A stretch of 64,000 nt of DNA from Ignelater luminosus (lineage: Eukaryota > Arthropoda > Insecta > Coleoptera > Elateridae), in the NCBI GenBank assembly GCA_011009095.1, contig VTPC01090599.1:69662-133661 (forward strand), read 5' to 3'. The notes under the pieces were generated by a model, which saw only the letters and a program-made list of their open reading frames with translations, did not search any database and was not told the origin of the DNA. Of the stretch, positions 1 through 11,433 are shown in pieces. The position numbers and the translations under genes are program-made. Each line of letters starts with the position of its first letter. The stretch's first letter is position 1.

Positions 1-887
1 TTCGTAGCATCTTTTTCATCCCGTGCCACAAAGTTTCGATGGATGACAAATCAGGACTACTAGAAACCCATTTTAAAAGTAATATACTGTAGTCGTCCAG
101 CCATTTTAAAGATTGTTTTGAGGTGTGGCATGCTGCGCCCTCTTGGTGAAATATAAAATCCTGTCCTGAAATCAAATATTTTTCCATGAGTGGTACAAGT
201 GATTCTTCTAAAATTTGCAAATATTTGTTAGTATCGACAGTTCCTATAATAAAATGAAGTTTTCCTATCCCTTTTGCTGACATGCTACCCCAGACCATGA
301 CCGAAGCTGGAAATTTCGCTGTTTCTTTGAGACGGTCGAGATGGAACGCTTCCTGTTTTTTCCGTATTACGCGGTTTCTACTATCTCCAACACACACCTC
401 GAATGGCGACTCATCACTCCATTGTACTGCATGCCATTGTTGAGGTGTCCAATTCTTACGTTGCCCATCTTAATCAATTTTGTATTTGCAGTGGCGTTAA
501 AAGTGGCTTTTCTTTGGCCTTGGATAATATCAATTTTAGGAGAAAAAAGAAATACTGGTAATGGGAAACTTACCTTGCAATTACCAAACCCCATTTATTT
601 ATGAGCCTCCCTATGACATGTAGATTTCGAAATGCGTCTTCCAACAGCATCACTCGACAGAGAACTTAATTGGAGGTAACTAACACGACGGTTGTGATCT
701 TGCTTTTTCGCAAATATCGTGGCTTGGTTCCAACTGTACCGGTTGTTTTAAACTTTCTAACTATATTTCTTACGCTGTATTGGAATAAGTCTAATAAATT
801 TGCAATTTCCGAGTTTGACTGTCCAGATTTAGATAACTTAATAGTAATTAAAGGATTTGTTTCATCGATACACTTTCCTCTAGCCAT
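1..887 (-). pseudogene. Tc1-like transposase, decayed and cut by left window edge
   Basis: Remnant of a Tc1-family DDE transposase that would have excised and inserted its own element. The N-terminal part (666-887) starts at MARGK and reads as a helix-turn-helix region containing LSKSGQSNSEIANLL. Across several frame breaks the DDE core follows: VQWSDESPF (first D, near 400-420), FHQEGAACHTS (near 125-160) and SSPDLSSIETLW (near 25-65, the final E). At the second catalytic position the usual D reads as E, so the triad is broken as well as the frame. The C-terminus and one terminal repeat lie outside the window. Family assignment rests on the order and wording of these motifs; I am confident of Tc1 but not of the subfamily. 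Confidence 0.85.
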
Positions 888-987
888 TGCAAACAACACA
901 ACTACTTTAAAATGTTCAAAATAAATAAAATGTGTTCTGACTAACATTGGCAATTGTTTTGTTATCAGAGTTCCAAGGTCCATTAGA

Positions 988-1505
988 GGCTTACAAAATA
1001 ATAACAGATCTATGCTTTCAGTAAATGTCTTGTTTCGAATCTCTTGCTACAAATTGTAAAAGAAAACAATTAAAGCATTGTTTTTAGATTCTGAATTATT
1101 AGATATTTTGTGTTATTTGGTTAGGTATCTAACAGCGGATGTAGACTATTATTTTTTGACTGAAATGGGAAGGGGCTCGTACAGTAAATCGCTGTAAAAT
1201 GTATGAATGTACTATGAACGAATATAGCGTTTATGTTTACCTTCTTCATCTTATCTGTATCTTCACCTTAAAATAACTTCTTTTAAGAATTTTACTTCAA
1301 ACAAAACTTTTAGCATATTTATCTGATTTGAAAATAGATTATGTCAAACCGTTTGGCCAGGACGCTATTAACAGTATAGGCTTCCCGGTAGTGGACTCTA
1401 CTGTCCTGGCATAGATGCTCCAATTTTCTTATATATTTTTATATTTATGTTATTGTTTAAACCACTTTTAATTTTTAATTACCTCTTCTTCTTTTTCTTC
1501 TTTTT
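988..1505. other. Unassigned non-coding stretch
   Basis: AT-rich sequence between the Tc1 remnant and a LINE. I see no coding signature, tandem repeat or paired terminus. A pyrimidine-rich run of CTT-type triplets lies near 1485-1510. Confidence 0.4.
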
Positions 1506-1509
1506 CTCT

Positions 1510-2960
1510 TATTATAGGCAAGTGCCTGTTTTTCTTCACGCTTCTCTTCTTACGGTGTTTCTATTGATGGGGACTGCCAGCTTTCCATCCATCGTTTATT
1601 CGGTCTTCCAGGGTTCCTTTATCCTTGTGGTTTCAAATCTCTAGTTATTTTTATCAGTCTATTATCGTCTGCTGGACTGATATGGTTATTCCATTCTGAT
1701 CTCCTTTTTACGAATTTTACGATATCTTGTACTTCGCATTCTTCTCTTATTGATTTGTTTCCAACTCTATCCAGCCTTGTTTTTCCTTTTTAGGCTGTTC
1801 ATTTCCGTAGTGCGTTGCAGTTGTTTCGTTCTGACTGTCTCTGCTCGTGTTTCGGCGGCATAGGTCAATACTGGTCTTACATCTGTTTTGTAGATCCTTC
1901 CTTTGCTCTCAGTGCTGAGATATTTGTTCGTTCACACAACATCTCTGAGACATCCAGACACTTTAGCTTCTTTCATTATCTATCGTCTGACTTCTGTGTA
2001 CAGTTGCTCGATATTTCTGCTCCCAGATAGTTGAAGCTCAGTACTTGTTCTATTCCTTTGTTTTCTATGATTAATTTACATCGACTTGGTTCTTTAGATA
2101 TCACAATTGGCTTGGTTTTAGTTGTCGGTATGGGCATATTACAGGTACTTTTTGTTCTCTACATTGAACCTGTGCAGTAGCCTTTGAAGGTCGTTTTTCG
2201 TATTTGCGATGGGGACTGGATCGTCGGTCTAGCAAATTACCCGTATTACCCTATTTCCCATCTTGTATTCAATTAGTTCGTCTAGTTTGTTTATTATTGT
2301 GTTCATAACTGTATTAAATAAAACTGGACTCAACGAGTTTCCTTGTCTGATGCCTGTATTATTTGATATTTCGTCCGTTATTGTTCCTTTCACTTGTATC
2401 CTCGTTGTCGTTCCCGTGTTCATATCGTGGATTAATTTGATGAGCTTGAGTGGTAAGTTATTCTGCTGCAGAAGCGATGTTACATCATCTAATCTTACCC
2501 GATCGAACGCCTTTTGCAAATCAATGAAATACATAAAGGCTGGTGAGATGAATTCGATCGCTTTTTCAGTGATCTGCCTCATGAATATCGCGTCTGTTTC
2601 TTCTCTTATTTGTAAACACGGGTCTAATCTATTTAAAATACTTTTTGTTAATAACTTTTGGGCGGTACTTAGAAGTGTGATACCCCGGTAGTTATTGGGG
2701 TTGTCCTTATTCTCCTTTTTGAACATCGGGATTGTCATATTTGTTTCCCATTCTCGTGAGATTGGGATTTTGCAGTCTCTCATGATGGTGTTATACAACT
2801 TTACCACATCTTCCTGTAGATGATCTCCTCGGTACTTACTACGCTCATTTGTTATATTGTCGATTCCGGGCGCCTTCCTGTTCTTCAATATTTTTATTCT
2901 TCATTTTGTATTTCTATTCACTGATTATCTTCCCCTAATGTTATATTTTATTGTTCATGT
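1510..2960 (-). pseudogene. LINE (RTE-like) reverse transcriptase, 5' truncated
   Basis: Non-LTR retrotransposon ORF2 remnant. The longest open piece, 2229-2888, holds the RT palm and fingers: KAPGIDNIT at its start, NNYRGITLLSTAQKLLTK, then FIDLQKAFDRVRL (first catalytic D) and TGIRQGNSLSPVLFN. The frame then breaks before the expected YADD box. Downstream pieces on the same strand remain readable: IYKTDVRPVLTYAAETRAE near 1810-1895 and GRPNKRWMESWQSPSIE near 1555-1605, the usual C-terminal signature of these LINEs. The endonuclease domain is absent, as expected from 5' truncation on insertion. The RTE-like label is from wording of the motifs; the clade could be a relative. Confidence 0.85.
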
Positions 2961-3660
2961 TCTTCTTCTTCTTTATGAAGATCTTTAAATTACATTCTTT
3001 TATATTTTAAAAGAGTATAAAATCACCAATAATTAGAAATTAAATTCAAAATGGCTTAAATGTAAAGGTTGTTCGAATTCGAGACGCCATTGGGATTTCT
3101 GGAATTATACGAAATACAAGGTTAGTTGTATAAGGATAAAGGCGCGTATTTTGATATGTAATAATAATGTAAAGAGAAATTCGATCTAACTTCTTTTGTT
3201 ATTGCAATACTCTTAAAAAAGGGAATTTTTCCATTTTCCTTTTTCGGCGATAACTTTCGTATTATTAGAAATTTCTGAGATTGGTAAAAGCTTTCTCAAT
3301 TATTTTTCGTTTCTTACACCTGCCCCTATCAAAACATTTATTTGACGTTTAGATTTTCTAGAACTATAACCGGGTGTATTTTTTCACTGACGTAAATTGG
3401 ATTTTAACATTGCACTACGGGTATTAGTAATGAAAAATTGGCCAAAATTATTTTTTGCTGTTAAATTACTTAAAATGCTTTCATCCACTAGAATATGATG
3501 TTTTAAAAAAATAAAACACATTTTTTTAAGAATTAGACACACAGTGCTTTTGTAAGGTAGTGCATAAATTCTTTAAAAATTCAGGAACGAAGTTTTAAGA
3601 AACACGCGTGGACCCATCGATTTTTATTTTTAAATGCGCATTTTTATGCAAAAAATATTT
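2961..3660. other. Unassigned non-coding stretch
   Basis: AT-rich, with homopolymer A and T runs. No coding signature or repeat pair recognised. Confidence 0.4.
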
Positions 3661-3662
3661 AC

Positions 3663-3980
3663 ACAGGGTGAGTCACGTAGGAGATATAATGTCATCGATA
3701 TTTCTTTTTAATGGCAACCTCTAGATTTAATTACGGAATCTAAAAGAGCATATTTTTTTACATACGGTAAGGTAATTATGAGTATAGGTCACATGAAAAA
3801 AGTTAGAAGAAAAACGACCTCAAAATTTCACAATATTAAATTAACTGTAATGCAAAATTCAAAAGACAACTAAATGAAATGTTCAAATTGTGTACCATTG
3901 GCAACCTGACAGTAGCCAAGACGACGAAAAATTCTCTTTGAATATTGTCAATAACTTCTGGAGATATACGACCAGTGAAT
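3663..3980 (-). mobile_element. DNA-transposon terminus with transposase C-terminal remnant
   Basis: The left end reads CAGGGTGAGTCACGTAGGAG at about 3664, the kind of terminus used by many insect Tc1/mariner-superfamily transposons. About 200 bp inside, on the minus strand, near 3874-3980, a short reading frame gives FTGRISPEVIDNIQREF, and after one frame shift RRLGYCQVANGTQFEHFI followed by a stop. This resembles the C-terminal tail of IS630/Tc1/mariner-like transposases, which commonly end in a FEHLL-type motif. The rest of the gene is missing; a different remnant begins at 3981. Superfamily assignment is tentative. Confidence 0.5.
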
Positions 3981-4489
3981 TTAGAAAATTAAAGGCAAGA
4001 ATTTGTCAAGAAATACGTCGAAGGGTTTGAGTGTTACTCGAATAAGCCGTTCTATATATTTAGTTGCTCGTTTAGGAAATTTAGTCATGTCTTGCACAAC
4101 TTCAGAAGCGTCTGTTCTTCCTTCAGCTCTTAACTTCATTTGAGCAGCATAAGTTAACTCCTCACTGCTTGTATTAGTGCGAAGATGTTCAGTCTTACGC
4201 TTTTTGCTTCGTTCACTTGATTCCTTAAAACTCTTTTTCGGACGTCCTAGTTCTTTTCGACTCCGCGGTATTTTAAAAGTGCCCCGTAGCCAACTCTCTC
4301 ATCTTTTTGCAAGAATATTTCTTTTATGTAATGCGAAGAAACCCATCTACTCTTAATTTCGATTTTTAAACGAGACATCACATTCTTGAACTCTTTCTTG
4401 TTCTCAGAAGTATATTTTTCGCATTTTTCCAAAAAAGTTTCGGCATATTGTAGTTTGCCATTAATGTCACTTTCATTAGATTCCTGCAT
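3981..4489 (-). pseudogene. Decayed insect repeat-family gene of unknown function
   Basis: Two reading frames on the minus strand join across one frame shift near 4250. The first piece (4247-4489, 80 residues) is lysine and glutamate rich and contains SRWVSSHYIKEIFLQKDERV. The second piece continues to a stop at 3981-3983 and contains LGRPKKSFKESSERSKKRK, then EELTYAAQMKLRAEGRTD and an amphipathic lysine/arginine-rich tail. I recognise the GRPKKSF/SERSKRRK wording as recurring in uncharacterised repetitive arthropod proteins, which suggests a transposon-encoded protein. I do not know its function. A start methionine for the complete gene cannot be defined. Confidence 0.45.
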
Positions 4490-5299
4490 TATATCAAAAA
4501 AAAACGCGGCCGAGTCATTACTTTGACTCCTGAAGGTCCTAGAATAAATAAAAACCCAACAAAATGATGCAGATCGAAATTAACGGTTTTGGGGTAGATT
4601 TATATTAAAGTTAATAACTCAGTGATTTGGATCAAGTTGGAACTAATTTTAATATTGAGTGATATTACAATGTCTGGTCTTTATTGTAAAACAAAAAACA
4701 ACACCGGAAAATACCCGGAAGTGTAACAAAACCTATCAAAAAGTTTGATGTCACATGAAAAAAGTACAATTCTTTGCATTATCTTTTAAAACCGTTATAA
4801 AATTTATAAATTAATTGCAACAACTATAATATATACTGAAATACACTATACATACCTGTATCAGAATCTTCCGTAATACACAAATTTATAATGTTACGCA
4901 TAAAAAGAAAATACTAATTTCAAAGTATAGGTATTGGGACACATAAACTCATGTGTTTGGTTGCAACTAAGTAAACTGTCGACTTTGGGCTTCTCTTACG
5001 GGTACTGCAAGTGCTATAAGGAGGCGGTTTTTCTAGTGAAAATGTTTCTTAACACCTTAAGATTCATATGAGATATTCTTTTGCAGCAACAATAAATTTT
5101 ACAATTTGACCTTTTGGCCAACTTTTGCATGTAAATACCAGTATGTGCATTGTTCGATAGAGAATTTTATATTCAGGTACCTTATAGCAATGAAACTCCA
5201 TATGTTAACAAAAATAATAAACAGCAAACTTGTTCATAGTGCACCACTAACGAAGTACCTTACATCTTGCTTGTTGGTCAGCAGAACAAGGAGAGAATC
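4490..5299. other. Unassigned stretch upstream of hAT fragment
   Basis: AT-rich, no confident gene. It lies 5' of the odorant receptor exons, so I looked here for the missing receptor N-terminus and did not find convincing exons. Confidence 0.35.
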
Positions 5300-5703
5300 G
5301 GAGTAGAAAGGGGAAATTCTGCAAATACATTGAAGAATAGAAATTTAGATAGGTTTATGGTAAAGACTACTAGTTTGATAAAGCCATGACAGAATTTTTC
5401 TTTGGCAGCAATATATTATTTAATGTAGTTGAAAACCATATATTTAAAGAAATGGTTTCCACCTTACGTCTAGATTATATTGCTCCAAATCGAGAACAAC
5501 TGGCTGAGAGATTTCTACCGAAAATATGTTCTGAAATTGAAAATAATTTAAAACAAAAATTGAAAGATAGTAGTATAACCTTAATTACAGATGGTTGGTG
5601 AACTCTTCCAATGATTCAGTAAATGCAAGTTCTATAGATACAGGATTCGGCGTATATTTAGTGAATGCCGAGACGACTGGGCCTACAAATCCATTGACCA
5701 AAT
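5300..5703 (+). pseudogene. hAT transposase fragment (BED/ribonuclease H-like core)
   Basis: The open piece 5386-5601 (71 residues) starts at MTEFFFGSNILFN and runs through QLAERFLPKICSEIENNLK to SSITLITDGW. The last motif is the hAT segment that carries the first catalytic aspartate (TDGW). A frame shift follows immediately, and SNSSNDSVNASSIDTGFGVY continues the same protein to about 5703. Upstream, 5300-5385 gives a frame-broken lead-in with LDRFMVKTTSLIKP, typical of the linker before the hAT core. Only about a quarter of a normal hAT transposase (600-700 residues) remains. No terminal repeats or target duplication were found. Confidence 0.75.
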
Positions 5704-5853
5704 AAAAAATGTATAACCATTTTCTTGGGAATAAACTTCAAGTTTTGTTGTCGTTATAGTTTCTGTTTAATATTTTTCAAAGTGACATGTTTTTTTAGAA
5801 TAATTGTTATATGATTTTAGAATACCAATATTGATATTAATTGAATTTTTTAG

Positions 5854-6557
5854 GTTTGTGCAAGACATAGAGACATGCTTTGGATCATATACCTTTGCTC
5901 AATTCATGGCAGGCTCCAGCATAATTTGCATGACAGCGGTTGAGCTAACTATAGTATGTAACAATTTAAAAAATGAAAACAAAAGGAAGTAAATTAACAA
6001 ATTTCAGATAAGTCCTACTAGTTTTAAATTTTATTGGATGTTCATCTATATGTGCTGTATGCTAATGGAGTTGTTACTGTTTTGTTGGTTTGGGACAGAA
6101 CTATTTTACGAGGTACCGCACAACCGTACTAAATTCTAAAATTGTTAAATCCTTTTATAAAAGGGAAAATTCCAAGTGTAGAAAAAGTTTTATATTTATT
6201 TGTTCTATAGGAACTTTATTAACTCGGTTATCCAAAAGTTAATTTCTACATTTCTGTTTTTCTCTCTAGTACTTTATTTGTTTCAGAGCCTAAATCTAAT
6301 AGACGCAATATATCTAACTGATTGGTACAAATATGGTCCCAAATCTAAGAGAGCATTACTCATTCTAATGGAACGTTCAAAAAGACCATTGCGTGTGAGA
6401 GCTGCGAAATTATTTGATTTGTCTTTGGAAACTTACATGAAGGTGAATTACACTTTAACAAAATTGGTTATTACTTAACCAGAACAAACAATTTCAGATT
6501 TTAAGAGGAGCTTACTCTCTATTTGCTGTACTTCAACATTTAATGCATCCAGCCTAG
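5854..6557 (+). CDS. Insect odorant receptor, 3' exons only
   Basis: C-terminal third of a seven-transmembrane insect odorant receptor, the ligand-gated subunit that works with Orco in antennal neurons. Four exons: 5854-5953, 6008-6112, 6287-6442 and 6498-6557 (TAG stop), all with AG/GT boundaries and introns of 54, 174 and 55 bp. The joined product has 139 residues. Exon 1 begins FVQDIETCFGSYTFAQF; exon 2 carries a membrane segment, YMCCMLMELLLFCWFGTELF; exon 3 has AIYLTDWYKYGPKSKRALL and MERSKRPLRVRAAKLFDLSL; exon 4 has ILRGAYSLFAVLQ. These are hallmark family motifs. Internal introns are phase 0; the first exon completes a split codon, so an upstream exon is required. I cannot see that exon or the remaining N-terminal two thirds; a hAT fragment lies just upstream. 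It may be a live gene with a distant 5' half or a truncated pseudogene. Confidence 0.85.
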
Positions 6558-7317
6558 AGGTACAATCACAATGTTGGAAATTGCGCTATCAATTTTCATT
6601 TATTATTAAAATCACTATTAAAAGCTAATAGCACTAATTCACTTCTGTAATAGCGTAATAAATGATTCTCTCTTTAAATTAACCTTTTTTTCTTTTGAAA
6701 TAATGATGCGGCAAGCTCATAAAAAGGGAATTTTTAATAATTTGCTGTAATTATCTTAATTGTAGTTAAGTTGTTGAACAGCTCGAAAAAGTTGTTAAAT
6801 ACATTTTAGATCATTACGTAATAAGTTAAAAAAGAAATATGCAAATTTCTTAGGTAAATTCTAGCCTTTTGTAGGTAATTTGTATGCGTTTTTCTAAATT
6901 TCTTAAAATTTATAAAATCATTAAATTTACATTAATTTGCATTATTATGTATTTTAAAATCTGTAAGAAAATATATTTTCCTATAAATAGTCTAGCGAAA
7001 ACTACAAAAAAATGAATTGTACAGTATTTGAGTTTTTAATTTTTTAAAATTAAATTTTTTGAGAAACTTTTTAATTCCACCACATAATCATTTATTGTAA
7101 AACTGATAATGAACTAAAATGGTTCGCTTTGTACTATGATTTACACTATTGGTTTCTAGTGACACCATGTCAAAACTTAAGTCATAGTCAGTTTGGAAAT
7201 TAAAAGAGAAGACACAAGAACAAAGGTTGAATTCTTGGTTGCAGTTTTGCCACTATGGTACATTTTGAAACTTTTATACACCAAGAAGTAGTAAACTTAA
7301 AGCGAAGAAACCTACAA
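6558..7317. other. 3' flank of odorant receptor, unassigned
   Basis: Very AT-rich sequence after the receptor stop codon. No further receptor exons or repeats recognised. Confidence 0.35.
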
Positions 7318-7545
7318 GGGGAAGACACAGTGAGTCCGTCGCCGATCTCGATGAAACCTTTACTGGCGATTCTACATCGAAAACAAGTTGACACGCATTT
7401 CGCCATTTGTCTGAATTGGCCCTTATAGGTCGGAAAATAGCTAAAATTGGCTTTCACGAAACTGGCGGGCGCTGTTCTATAGGTCTTAACCGATTTTAAT
7501 GAAACCTTTATGGGTGTTTCTACATTGAAACATATGATAGTGACA
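7318..7545 (-). repeat. Dispersed repeat, copy 1 (pairs with 39355-39592)
   Basis: This stretch matches 39355-39592 in the same orientation along its whole length, with shared blocks such as GTGAGTCCGTCG, TACTGGCGATTCTACATCGA, AAAATTGGCTTTCA and CGATTTTAAT. Within the copy, the first and last thirds resemble each other (cgat..atgaaaccttta...ttctacat.gaaa), so the unit is internally duplicated. An open minus-strand frame of 129 codons over it is probably chance: the second copy shares only part of it. Likely a short non-autonomous element or part of a larger repeat. Confidence 0.75.
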
Positions 7546-8212
7546 AGGATTGACAAAAAGACAACAAAATCGTTAGATAAAAACGTCATTTACCAATATT
7601 TCATGCTTTTCACGTTTTGGTAATCATTGGAAAGTCACTCAAAGTACCGCCTAACTTAATTTAATTCCGTTTAGTTAACTTTCAGAGAGTCACCTAATTA
7701 CTCAGATCTTGATCACAACCAGAATATTAGTACATACAGTATTAGAGCCTGTATACCGTACTATCGTCTCATTGACAAATCATTAAAAGCTGTTTCAAAA
7801 AGGAACCTTATAAAAGAGTAACCGCAGTAATAGCTTAGTGTCGAATATACATCCTATTGTTCAGGGTAATTCTAGTGCAACATATGTCAGACGGAATAAA
7901 GCAGGTAATAAGGTTTAGGTTTAGGTTTAGCACAAGTACTATGAGAAGATGTGCTCACTACCGGCTGACGCACAAAACAAAGTACAGCAATAGCTAACTA
8001 TGAACGTTAACTTTGTAATACGTAAATGTTCAAGGATACCAGAATAATTACGTAGTCTAAAAAATATGGCACAATTCTTATATGGATTTTGGCCCTCGAT
8101 GAAATTAGCTGAAACCGGAGTATGGTATACTTGTTAATTTACTATTCAAAAATATCCATGGGCACAAACCCTGAAAATGAGTAGTTTGGAATGCTTTCTG
8201 CTTATTTTTACC
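7546..8212. other. Unassigned stretch
   Basis: No gene recognised. A short GGTTTA triplication is present near 7913-7930. Confidence 0.35.
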
Positions 8213-8560
8213 GGATATTCTGTATCTCAAGAACACGTTGTCGTATCGAGATGAAACCGTAGCCGTTAATAATGACTTTCGAGTTATCCTGTACCACCGA
8301 TCGCCTATTACTTTTATTACAGATATCCTGCAAATATCTCAAGAAAGGAATGTTATATCAAGATGGGGCTTTGATTATTGGTAGTGCGGGAGGAATGGCT
8401 TTTAAGCCATCCTGTTACCATCAATTGTTTCTAGCTTTTTTTATTTTTGTTTATAATATTGGAAATAGATGGCGGTACCGAGATGGAACTTGTGGGGTTG
8501 TTGTTGGTATAATTGTGAGCTAAGGGCCTTCAAGCAATTCTGGCACTACCGTTCGTCTTT
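8213..8560. repeat. Diverged tandem units of about 110 bp
   Basis: Three successive segments share a common plan. Each begins near a 'gatatcctg' or 'atattgg' block (about 8213, 8320 and 8456), continues with a 'tatc(g/a)agatg(g/a)' block and ends near an 'atcctgt.ccatc' type block. They are strongly diverged and could be an old satellite or minisatellite, or part of a non-autonomous transposon. The open frame across them is not supported as a gene. Confidence 0.4.
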
Positions 8561-9484
8561 AGTGTTGAGTGTTTTGACAGTTTACCTGATATAAGAAGGG
8601 GCCAAAGGCGTAAAGGTCGATGCATGTTAAAATGTAACAGCTGACTTAAGAAGGTTAATAGAGAGCAAAAATCGATCACCTTCGAAACTATGGAATGGTT
8701 GATTACGCTAGTGTCTTCTCTAAGTGGATTAAAAAAATCAGAGGTTTATTAACATGATGATACTTAGTAGTAAACTTGTTTCGCTAGCAAGAAGGTAGTC
8801 TATTTTCAGGCTTTCCATGCAGGGATGCGTTTGATTAAGAATCAAGAACTACAACATACTGCAGTTTCAGCCAATTTCACCAAAAGCCAAAATCCATAAG
8901 GATTGTTCTTTATTCCAATATTTAGTTCGTACGGGTCATTTCATTTTAGCCCAGTAAATAAGTCATATTTCTGCTTAAATCGCAATTAATTAGAGGAAAA
9001 ATCCAAATTTTAGTATATGTTTAAATCACATTAAGAGAAGTTTATTTCCAAAGGTCTGCAAGTGTTCCCTGCTTACTCGTATTTCCCCTCCTAGTGCCCC
9101 AAACGTCGATATTGCTGATTTGTCGTAATTTTCTTCTAACTTTTAACCAGTTAGAGGTGCTTGATAAATATCTTTTTTTGTTTTATTCACTTTGCTCGGT
9201 TTTTGACCTTAATTATAATAATACATTCTTCATTGAATAACTGACTAGTATAAAAATCATGTCTACTCAAACATCGGAATACAAACTTCATCTTTTTCTT
9301 ATTTTATAAATATTTATATTCTTCTTAGATTAACTTCGAATCCAAATGCCTGTCTACTAAAGAACAACTAGGCAAAATCAGCGTAAAAGAAAAACTCTGC
9401 TGCGTGCAAAGCAACATTTCTATTGTGTTTTGATTTTCCATTAATTCTGTAAAAATAAATTTAAACAAGAGGTTTAGGAATCTG
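8561..9484. other. Unassigned stretch
   Basis: AT-rich; nothing recognised. Confidence 0.35.
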
Positions 9485-9650
9485 ATTAAGTAAATTCAAA
9501 ACAGCTTTGATGTTCGGCTTGGGGATTTCATTTGTCTTAGTCCATCTGTAAGTTTGGAGAAGGCATCATTAACTGTTTTCTTTTCCCAGGTCACTTCTGC
9601 AGTGATATCTAGGTCAAAAAGGGCGAATGAATTGCTTGTAAGCAATGATA
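9485..9650 (-). pseudogene. Short coding-like remnant, family unknown
   Basis: A minus-strand frame gives LDITAEVTWEKKTVNDAFSK then LTDGLRQMKSPSRTSKLF before a stop. The residue composition looks protein-like (charged, amphipathic, few low-complexity runs), unlike the surrounding AT-rich frames. I do not recognise the family. It could be a degraded repeat protein or chance. Confidence 0.2.
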
Positions 9651-9919
9651 ATTACATCCACAATAAAGATAACAAAAAAATGAAGTTATAGAAAAGCTTT
9701 ACTATGCTCTAAGTCACTCGTTACTTAACCTTAATGAAATCTTGCATGCAAACCAAGTTGGCGGTCTATAAATTAACTTATATTTCAACTTTAACATATG
9801 GTGGTGAGTTATAGAACCTCACTATGTTACACAAAAAGTAGCTTCAGACTATAGAAAGTTGGTCAATTAATCTAAAAGGTGTCGCATTAAAGATAAAAAT
9901 TTTAGGTACGGCTAATCTA

Positions 9920-10085
9920 TAGTTACATAGAAGAAGCACAGCTGCGAAGGTATGGACACATATAGAAAGGGAAATATAGACTACCAAAGCAAGTATGGTG
10001 TGTAAGAAACCAAGATAGTAGACAAGAAAGGCGAATCAATTCAGGAAATGAAACAAATAGTGGTAGACAAAAAACTCTAAACGCT
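9920..10085 (+). pseudogene. LINE ORF2 C-terminal fragment
   Basis: The frame reads IEEAQLRRYGHI, a stop, then KGKYRLPKQVWCVRN and further polar residues. The order 'LRxYGH(V/I)...RLPKxV' is the C-terminal signature of RTE-like LINEs, as also seen at 54.8-55.0 kb on the opposite strand. Very short and interrupted; upstream RT is absent. Confidence 0.4.
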
Positions 10086-11433
10086 CTTCTATACTTCGAC
10101 ACTTGAACAGTAGCTAAAAGAGGTTTTAAAGTAAGAATCGCTTGTAAATTCTTCTTAAACGCCATTTCCGGAAGTTTTTTTCTTAAAGCTTATCCAGTTG
10201 CTGTTGCAGTTAGCATGAATGTTTCTAAATTCTTGCAATGGCAAGTGACTCGATATCACGAACATAATAATGTGGGAAGAGAACCAACCAATTCTTGGTA
10301 CGTCTGACAAATATTGTGCATCATTGAGCTTTTCAGAAGTCCTCAAAGAAAGAGGTCACAAGCGTCACAATACAAATGAGACAGAAAGAACGTGAAATCG
10401 AAATTTACACACACTGAGCAAAACATACATGTTGCGTATTCGCATGCAGCAGAACTTTTCATGCTAAATCTAAGTATTTGTAGGTTTAATTTGGTTTTGA
10501 ACTTAACGGGAGAAAAATATGAAACCTTTCAATATAAAAAGGTCAATAATCAATTTCTATAGACTCATAAACATCAACGCTTTAATAGAATTTTGATTAT
10601 CAAAATGCTTAGATACATCGATCTCAACGATTTCAATACTATGCCAAACAAACCATAAGTGTCAACACCTGATGCACCATAAAACCCAAAAGAAGTTCTT
10701 TTTGGTGTGACATTTGTTCGAAATGACTTTTTTGTGGGATACTTATTATTACATGTAAGTAGAACCTTATACCAATGTAAACGTTATACATTTCTTCATA
10801 ACTTTTATTCAGAACATTTTGCCAAATTTGATCGATTAGAAATTCTATTTACTTAGATATAAAGAAATTGTCATCTTCATGGAAGTTTTTTAGCAAAAAG
10901 TTTAATTAACGTGCAGCGTATAAATGTTTGGTTTTTTTTTAATAATAAAAATAAAACAAATATTTGTCAAGAAATTCTAACTGGTTCAAAGTTGGAAGAA
11001 AATGCCAAGCTCCTGCAATCTCAATGTTTGAAGGGTAAAGCAATGGAAGCAAGCGGAGGCACTAATGGTCTTTTGGGAAAATATTTTCCAAACGTGATTT
11101 AAACATAACATGTGATGTGATCTACAAAAAAGTACCTTAAATTGGAAAAATTAATTTTCATTTTTTTGAGTGCATCTTATCCTGTAGTATTTAAAAACAG
11201 AATTTAGCGAGATACTGCGTCTTGAAAATTTAGTTTGTAAATCATAGTTTGGAGAAGAATGACTTTATAGTTTTGCATGTTATTTAATTATAACATGAAA
11301 CTGTGTGCAATAGTCATACGTAGAATAGCAAAGCGATAACCTACAGAGCTGGTTTATAGCTTAAAATGTTACTAGAGATATCCTGGATTGAAACTTAAAA
11401 ATCGATAATTAGACCGTGATTGCGTTTTTCTTG
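10086..11433. other. Unassigned stretch
   Basis: No supported gene. Several 60-80 codon frames occur here but have skewed, non-protein composition. Confidence 0.35.

Noticed and set aside
5106..5306. Frame as a missing odorant receptor exon
   Set aside because: Does not carry receptor motifs and its borders lack a splice arrangement compatible with the phase required at 5854.
7200..7589. 129-codon minus-strand frame
   Set aside because: Falls in the dispersed repeat; the second copy at 39.4 kb does not keep the frame along its length and no domain is visible.
7911..7931. GGTTTA tandem, resembling a telomere repeat
   Set aside because: Only three units, not the insect TTAGG or beetle TCAGG motif, and isolated.
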